From Burkholderia sp. Bp9142 (GTDB lineage Bacteria; Pseudomonadota; Gammaproteobacteria; Burkholderiales; Burkholderiaceae): a stretch of DNA of 46,534 nt. The DNA lies in assembly GCF_003853415.1 (NCBI RefSeq), contig NZ_QTPP01000053.1, forward strand, positions 1 to 46,534. The letters are read 5' to 3'. Under the pieces are notes generated by a model. It was given only the letters and a program-made list of their open reading frames with translations, did not search any database and was not told where the DNA came from. This document shows positions 42,828-46,534 of this stretch, piece by piece; position 1 is the stretch's first letter; the number at the start of each line of letters is the position of its first letter. The position numbers and the translations under genes are program-made.

Positions 42828-43445
42828 ATGTCAGAGAACACACGTACCGGGCTGTTCCCGGCGGGCTACGTCATCGGCACCGGAATGCCGGGCGCACCGA
42901 CGCTCAGGCTCGCATTGCTCGTGGATGCGCCCGAGGGCAGTGTGGTTGGCACCGCAACGATCGGGCAGGCGGTGAATCCGCCGGTCGACTTCCATGCCGA
43001 CGTCTGGGGCAACTACACCTATATGGCGCTGATGCCGCCGGTCAACACGCGCATCCTGGTGACGCTGCAGGGCAACGACGGCGGCCCGAACTCGAATTCG
43101 ATCGTGACGTTCCGGCTGCATCTCGTGCTGGAAAGCGACTGGCAAAGCGGCGTTGCGTCGTACAGCTATTTCGACAACGGCAGCTGGCATGCCTTCGAGA
43201 ATGTGCCGGCAAGGATCGATCGGGAATTCATCCCCCTCGAGCCCGGCCCGGTGATCGTCGAGCCGCACGGCGGGCCGCGGCCTCTATACGGTGCGCCCAT
43301 TCAGCAAGCGACGGCCTCCGGCGATCTCGCGCACATGAAGACGGTCGCGGCCGCGGCGAAGCATCAGTTGCAAAGCCGTGACGAAATTGCTGCCGCGCTG
43401 GCTGCGCTGAAGACTGAAATCGCGCGCCTGGAAGCCGGGAGCTGA
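42828..43445 (+). CDS. DUF1842-DUF1843 protein with Y-x(10)-GDL motif
   Basis: A 205-residue two-domain protein. Residues about 8-130 are a DUF1842 beta-rich domain ('PTLRLALLVDAPEGSVVGTATIGQAVNPPVDFHADVWGNYTYM', 'LVLESDWQSGVASYSYFDNGSWH'). Residues 154-205 are a DUF1843 unit with Y154-x(10)-GDL. There is no signal peptide. AGGAGGA precedes the ATG at 42828, a much stronger ribosome site than that of the gene before it. It probably shares one transcript with the neighbouring genes from the sigma-54 promoter. A possible substrate of the radical SAM enzyme; function otherwise unknown. Confidence 0.88.
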   Translation: MSENTRTGLFPAGYVIGTGMPGAPTLRLALLVDAPEGSVVGTATIGQAVNPPVDFHADVWGNYTYMALMPPVNTRILVTLQGNDGGPNSNSIVTFRLHLVLESDWQSGVASYSYFDNGSWHAFENVPARIDREFIPLEPGPVIVEPHGGPRPLYGAPIQQATASGDLAHMKTVAAAAKHQLQSRDEIAAALAALKTEIARLEAGS

Positions 43446-43491
43446 AACCGGCCCGGTCGTCCCGATCCTTATTCGTTACAGGAGCCATCCC

Positions 43492-44076
43492 ATGTCCGTC
43501 GCTCTTTTTCCCGTGAATTTCCGCGTCGCAACGCCGGCTATCGGCGCACCTGTCCTCACGCTGGCGCTACTGGTCAACGCGCCGGCCAAGAAGGTCAGCG
43601 GCGTGGCACGCATCACCCAGACAACCTGGCCGCCGCTCGAATTCAGTGCGCAGGTGTGGGGCCAATTCAGCCAGATCGTGCTGACGCCCGGCGGCAAGAC
43701 GCAACTCGTCCTCAGCCTGCTGGGCAACCCTTCCGGGCCGACCAGCGGCCTGGCCGAAACGTTCCGGCTGCAGGGCATCGTCGAGGCGGACTGGAAGTCG
43801 GGCGTGGCCAGCTACCGGTTCTTCGAAGGGGAGCGCTGGCATGAAGTGGATCACGCGATCATGACGGTGGCCGGTGCGCTGCAACCGTTCGAACCCCGGC
43901 ATCCGGTCACGCCGCTGTATGGCGTCGGCCTGCAGCAGGCGAGGCAATCGGGCGATCTCGGCCGAATGAAGGCGCTCGCCCGCCAGGCCGAACAACAGCT
44001 CGCCGACGCAGGCCGTATCGAGGAGGCCCTTGCCGGCCTGAACGCAGAGATTGCCCGGCTGGAAGCCGGGCGCTGA
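43492..44076 (+). CDS. Second DUF1842-DUF1843 protein with Y-x(10)-GDL motif
   Basis: A 194-residue paralogue of the preceding protein. The DUF1842 domain ('PVLTLALLVNAPAKKVSGVARITQTTWPPLEFSAQVWGQF', 'GIVEADWKSGVASYRFFEGERWHEV') is at about 10-125 and the DUF1843 unit at 143-194 ('YGVGLQQARQSGDLGRMK'). From the motif Tyr to the C-terminus it has 52 residues, the same as its neighbour. CAGGAG precedes the ATG by seven bases. The gene is followed by strong GC-rich dyads before the radical SAM gene. Confidence 0.88.
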   Translation: MSVALFPVNFRVATPAIGAPVLTLALLVNAPAKKVSGVARITQTTWPPLEFSAQVWGQFSQIVLTPGGKTQLVLSLLGNPSGPTSGLAETFRLQGIVEADWKSGVASYRFFEGERWHEVDHAIMTVAGALQPFEPRHPVTPLYGVGLQQARQSGDLGRMKALARQAEQQLADAGRIEEALAGLNAEIARLEAGR

Positions 44077-44109
44077 GCACGCGCGAGGCGGCGGTGCCTG
44101 CCGCGGTTT

Positions 44110-44134
44110 GCGGCGGCCGCCGCCGACCGGTCGG
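44110..44134. repeat. GC-rich inverted repeats between the DUF1843 genes and the radical SAM gene
   Basis: GCGGCGGCCGCCGC (44110-44123) and CCGACCGGTCGG (44123-44134) are perfect adjoining palindromes, preceded by a looser GCGGC/GCCGC stem at about 44089-44105. There is no T-run, so a partial terminator or an RNA processing site is more likely than a full stop. Confidence 0.5.
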
Positions 44135-44176
44135 TGAGTGGCGGGTGCGGGATGGACGATATTCGAGGACATCGAA

Positions 44177-45625
44177 ATGGACGAGAATCAAGTGCGCCCG
44201 GTTCGCTTCCTGAGCGAACAGGACTACGAACGGTTCGTCCCGGTTCACGTCGTGTGGGAAATCACGCTGGCTTGCGACTTGAAGTGCCTGCACTGCGGAT
44301 CGCGTGCGGGCCACCGACGCACCAACGAACTGTCGACCGGCGAGTGTCTCGAAGTGATCGATGCGCTGGCGAGGCTCGGTACGCGGGAAGTGTCGATGAT
44401 CGGAGGTGAGGCTTACCTGCGCAAGGACTGGGCGCAACTCATCAAGGCAATCCGGTCGCACGGGATGTACTGCGCGGTGCAGACGGGTGGCCGCAATCTG
44501 ACCCCTGCCCGGCTCGCGCAGGCCGTCGAAGCGGGCCTCAACGGACTGGGCGTATCGCTGGATGGCCTGGCGCCGCTGCACGACAAGGTGCGCAATGTCC
44601 CGGGATCGTTCGACCGGGCCGTGGATACGCTGAAGCGTGCCCGTGCGCACGGTCTCGCGGTCAGTGTGAACACGCAGATCGGCTCGGCGACGATGCGCGA
44701 TCTCCCGGCGTTGATGGATACGATCATCGAGATCGGGGCGACACACTGGCAGATTCAGTTGACGGTCGCGATGGGCAACGCGGTCGATCACGACGAATTG
44801 CTCCTGCAGCCGTACCAGCTCGAGACGCTGATGCCGCTGCTCGCCGATCTCTACAAGCGGGGGCTGGAGCGCGGCCTGCTGATGAATGTCGGCAACAACA
44901 TCGGCTACTTCGGGCCGCACGAGCATCTGTGGCGCGGCTTCGGCGACGAGCGGGTGCACTGGACCGGATGCGCGGCCGGGCAGACCGTCATCGCGCTCGA
45001 AGCGGACGGCACCGTCAAGGGGTGCCCGTCGCTCGCGACGGTCGGTTTCGCCGGCGGCAACGTTCGGGATCTGTCGCTGGAGGAGATCTGGCGCACGAGC
45101 GAGGCGATCCATTTCGGCCGGCTGCGCTCGGTGGACGACCTGTGGGGCTTCTGTCGCACGTGTTACTACGCCGATGTGTGTCGTGGCGGCTGCACGTGGA
45201 CCTCGCATTCGCTGCTCGGCAAGCCGGGCAACAATCCTTATTGCCACTACCGCGTGCTCGAACTGAAGAAGCAGGGGCTGCGCGAGCGCATCGAGAAGAT
45301 CGAGGACGCGGCGCCCACGTCGTTCGCGGTGGGTCGCTTCGACCTGGTCACCGAACGCATTTCGGACGGCACACCCGTATCGAGCATTTCCCGCTCGGGA
45401 CAAACCGTCGAACTCGCGTGGAAACACAAGGGCAAGCGTGCGCCGGAGGTCGGGAGAGTGCCGCCGAGGCTGGTCGTCTGCCGCGCCTGTAACAGCTACG
45501 TCCATCAGCACGAGTCGCGGTGCCCGCACTGCGGGGCGGACATCGCGGCAGCCGAGCGTGCTTACGAACACGACGCGCGGCGTCGTCATGCACTCATCGA
45601 GGAAGTCGAGCGGCTGTTGAGTTGA
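44177..45625 (+). CDS. Radical SAM/SPASM protein of the Y-x(10)-GDL-associated group, with C-terminal zinc ribbon
   Basis: A 482-residue radical SAM enzyme. The [4Fe-4S]-SAM motif is C33-x3-C37-x2-C40 ('LACDLKCLHC'). 'SMIGGEAYLRKDW' is the SAM-binding GGE. A SPASM-type set of auxiliary-cluster cysteines follows (C265, C283, C326, C329, C335, C339, C356; 'GFCRTCYYADVCRGGC'). The last 100 residues add a charged linker and a zinc ribbon, C435-x2-C438...C449-x2-C452. ATG 44177 follows GAGGA by seven bases. SPASM enzymes modify peptides or proteins, and this group is known from comparative genomics to occur with Y-x(10)-GDL proteins, exactly as here. The reaction is unknown. Confidence 0.9.
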   Translation: MDENQVRPVRFLSEQDYERFVPVHVVWEITLACDLKCLHCGSRAGHRRTNELSTGECLEVIDALARLGTREVSMIGGEAYLRKDWAQLIKAIRSHGMYCAVQTGGRNLTPARLAQAVEAGLNGLGVSLDGLAPLHDKVRNVPGSFDRAVDTLKRARAHGLAVSVNTQIGSATMRDLPALMDTIIEIGATHWQIQLTVAMGNAVDHDELLLQPYQLETLMPLLADLYKRGLERGLLMNVGNNIGYFGPHEHLWRGFGDERVHWTGCAAGQTVIALEADGTVKGCPSLATVGFAGGNVRDLSLEEIWRTSEAIHFGRLRSVDDLWGFCRTCYYADVCRGGCTWTSHSLLGKPGNNPYCHYRVLELKKQGLRERIEKIEDAAPTSFAVGRFDLVTERISDGTPVSSISRSGQTVELAWKHKGKRAPEVGRVPPRLVVCRACNSYVHQHESRCPHCGADIAAAERAYEHDARRRHALIEEVERLLS

Positions 45626-45733
45626 GTGAGCCGGAGCGCATCTCGTCGATCGTCGAGTGGAGTCCAGGAACCACTATAAAAACGGTGACCATGTTCGATC
45701 GGTCATGAAATACGGACTTTATGGGGAATATTC

Positions 45734-46063
45734 ATGAGCAACGTCCAAGCGGAAGTGGCGCCGGTGACCGGTGTCGGTACCTACACCTGGGAGCTGTCGT
45801 TGTATGAATACCAGGGAACCTGCTGGATCAAGTGGTCCACGAATGCGCCGTTTCGAGCACAGCAAGGGCGCGTCTGCCTGTATTCGGGAAGCTTTCCATC
45901 CAATCCGACCGATGCGAAGGCGTGGAGCTGGGATAACGAGAACGGCCACAATTTCAATACGAAGCAGCCGTGGGGGGCCGGGTGGTGTGCGGCCTACATT
46001 GCCGAAAAGAGTCCGAACGGGCCGTACACCTATCTCGCGAAAACCCAGGTGACGAAAACCTGA
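45734..46063 (+). CDS. Small Trp/Tyr/Gly-rich protein of unknown function
   Basis: A 109-residue protein without signal peptide, rich in aromatic residues and Gly ('GTYTWELSLYEYQGTCWIKWSTNAPFRAQQGRVCLYSG', 'AWSWDNENGHNFNTKQPWGAGWCAAYIAEKSPNGPYTYLAK'). The pattern suggests a small all-beta, perhaps lectin- or hemolysin-like fold, but I do not recognise the family. GGGGAATATTC precedes the ATG. It follows the radical SAM gene by 108 bases that hold TATAAA (45675) and a TGACC-N10-GGTCA dyad (45686-45705), so it may have its own promoter. It lacks the Y-x(10)-GDL motif. Confidence 0.75.
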   Translation: MSNVQAEVAPVTGVGTYTWELSLYEYQGTCWIKWSTNAPFRAQQGRVCLYSGSFPSNPTDAKAWSWDNENGHNFNTKQPWGAGWCAAYIAEKSPNGPYTYLAKTQVTKT

Positions 46064-46378
46064 GTCCGCTTGTCGCCCGACAGGACTCACACCGGCAGGC
46101 GATGGGGGCGCCGTCCCGATTTCACGGGTTGCTGTCGAATCGTTCGATGTGCCGGCGTGCAACGCGCACGCCCCTGTCTGCCACGCGTGCTGAATGGTCA
46201 GTCAGAGGCCGGATCGGCGGACGATCTTCTTGCGAGCCGGGACACGCCGGCTGGCATGCTGCTCAGGCTGGACGGCAACCGCGTGAGCGGCATGCATGTC
46301 GTCTAACGGCGCGTGTCTTCCGGTCTCGCCGGATTCATGCGGTGATGCGGGCAGGCGATGGCGCCTGCTCGTCGGCAA
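46064..46378. other. Non-coding stretch after the small Trp-rich gene
   Basis: No gene is supported here. A frame ending '...LLASRDTPAGMLLRLDGNRVSGMHVV' near 46306 looks slightly protein-like and may be the tail of a decayed gene, but it has no recognisable start. Confidence 0.35.
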
Positions 46379-46431
46379 TGGCAGTATCTGATCCGCTACG
46401 TCGACGACAGCCGTCTGCCCATAGACAACAA
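46379..46431 (+). pseudogene. IS66-family transposase fragment
   Basis: The frame WQYLIRYVDDSRLPIDNN matches the conserved near-C-terminal block of IS66 TnpC transposases (L-x(3)-L-D-D-G-R-[VIL]-P-I-D-N-N). Only about 18 residues survive; at 46430 the sequence changes into a palindrome, and the usual 'AAERAIRP' continuation is missing. It is a scrap of an insertion element cut by a second event. Confidence 0.75.
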
Positions 46432-46488
46432 CTGGGTTCATGCCGCTAGCGGCATGAACCCAGTTATGCCGACTTCCGGATTATGCCG
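46430..46488. mobile_element. 36-bp perfect palindrome plus direct repeats, probable mobile-element end
   Basis: Bases 46430-46465 form a perfect 36-bp palindrome centred between 46447 and 46448 (outer AACTGGGTTCATGCCG, centre CTAG). It overlaps TTATGCCG at 46464-46471, which recurs at 46481-46488 after nine bases. Palindrome, ATGCCG repeats and the cut IS66 gene suggest the terminus or recombination site of another element extending to the right. Confidence 0.5.
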
Positions 46489-46534
46489 CGTCATACATGC
46501 ACGTGGCGGTGGGTATGGCCCTCCGTGATTGCTG

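Noticed and set aside
43907..45589. 560-codon frame opposite the radical SAM gene
   Set aside because: Arginine-rich antisense frame across a gene with clear cysteine motifs.

Overview
The window is high-GC proteobacterial DNA and most likely comes from a Burkholderia chromosome or a close relative in the Burkholderiaceae. This is inferred from the abundance of LysR regulators, branched-chain (Liv-type) ABC genes, CoA-thioester catabolism and a DUF1842/DUF1843 radical-SAM operon. By eye, codon use from about 16 to 27 kb is less GC-rich in third positions than from 29 to 46 kb. IS debris (15.6-16.0 kb, 46.4 kb) and a truncated aldehyde dehydrogenase (27.0 kb) suggest that the left half is an accessory insertion next to native sequence.

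Layout. (1) 1-416: 5' part of a secreted GH3 beta-glucosidase running off the left edge. (2) 1.1-15.5 kb: a CoA-dependent carboxylic-acid uptake and degradation locus. The minus strand carries TetR, nitroreductase, enoyl-CoA hydratase, a Liv-type binding protein and a MalT-like LuxR activator. The plus strand carries SDR, thiolase, LivG, LivF, LivH, LivM, an ACAD10/LvaA-like kinase and an alpha-methylacyl-CoA racemase, ended by a terminator. The two operon promoters share a bipartite motif, a good candidate for the activator's operator. (3) 16.0-27.0 kb: an organosulfur locus. It holds a Gln-type thiol dioxygenase (3-mercaptopropionate dioxygenase), LysR, a hotdog thioesterase, a YhaO-type cysteine/serine-family permease, a PatB/MalY C-S beta-lyase, an AhpD-like protein, a family III CoA-transferase, a 3-sulfinopropanoyl-CoA desulfinase-type flavoprotein and two MFS transporters. 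Read together, these could import an S-substituted cysteine, cleave it to 3-mercaptopropionate, oxidise that to 3-sulfinopropionate, activate it with CoA and release sulfite plus propionyl-CoA. (4) 27.5-36.1 kb: a 3-hydroxyisobutyrate/methylmalonate-semialdehyde locus with DUF1330, two beta-hydroxyacid dehydrogenases, an MHS transporter, MmsA, YCII, a quinone oxidoreductase and LysR. (5) 36.2-39.2 kb: two more LysR genes and a secreted alpha/beta hydrolase. (6) 39.9-46.1 kb: a sigma-54 activator with a large TPR-like C-terminus, a matching -24/-12 promoter, three proteins carrying the Y-x(10)-GD[LV] motif, a radical SAM/SPASM enzyme with an added zinc ribbon, and a small Trp-rich protein. This looks like a peptide- or protein-modification system. 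(7) 46.1-46.5 kb: an IS66 fragment abutting a 36-bp perfect palindrome.

The two items most worth attention are the organosulfur locus, especially its beta-lyase/permease pair, and the sigma-54-controlled Y-x(10)-GDL radical-SAM operon. All functions are read from sequence and family knowledge; no searches were run.
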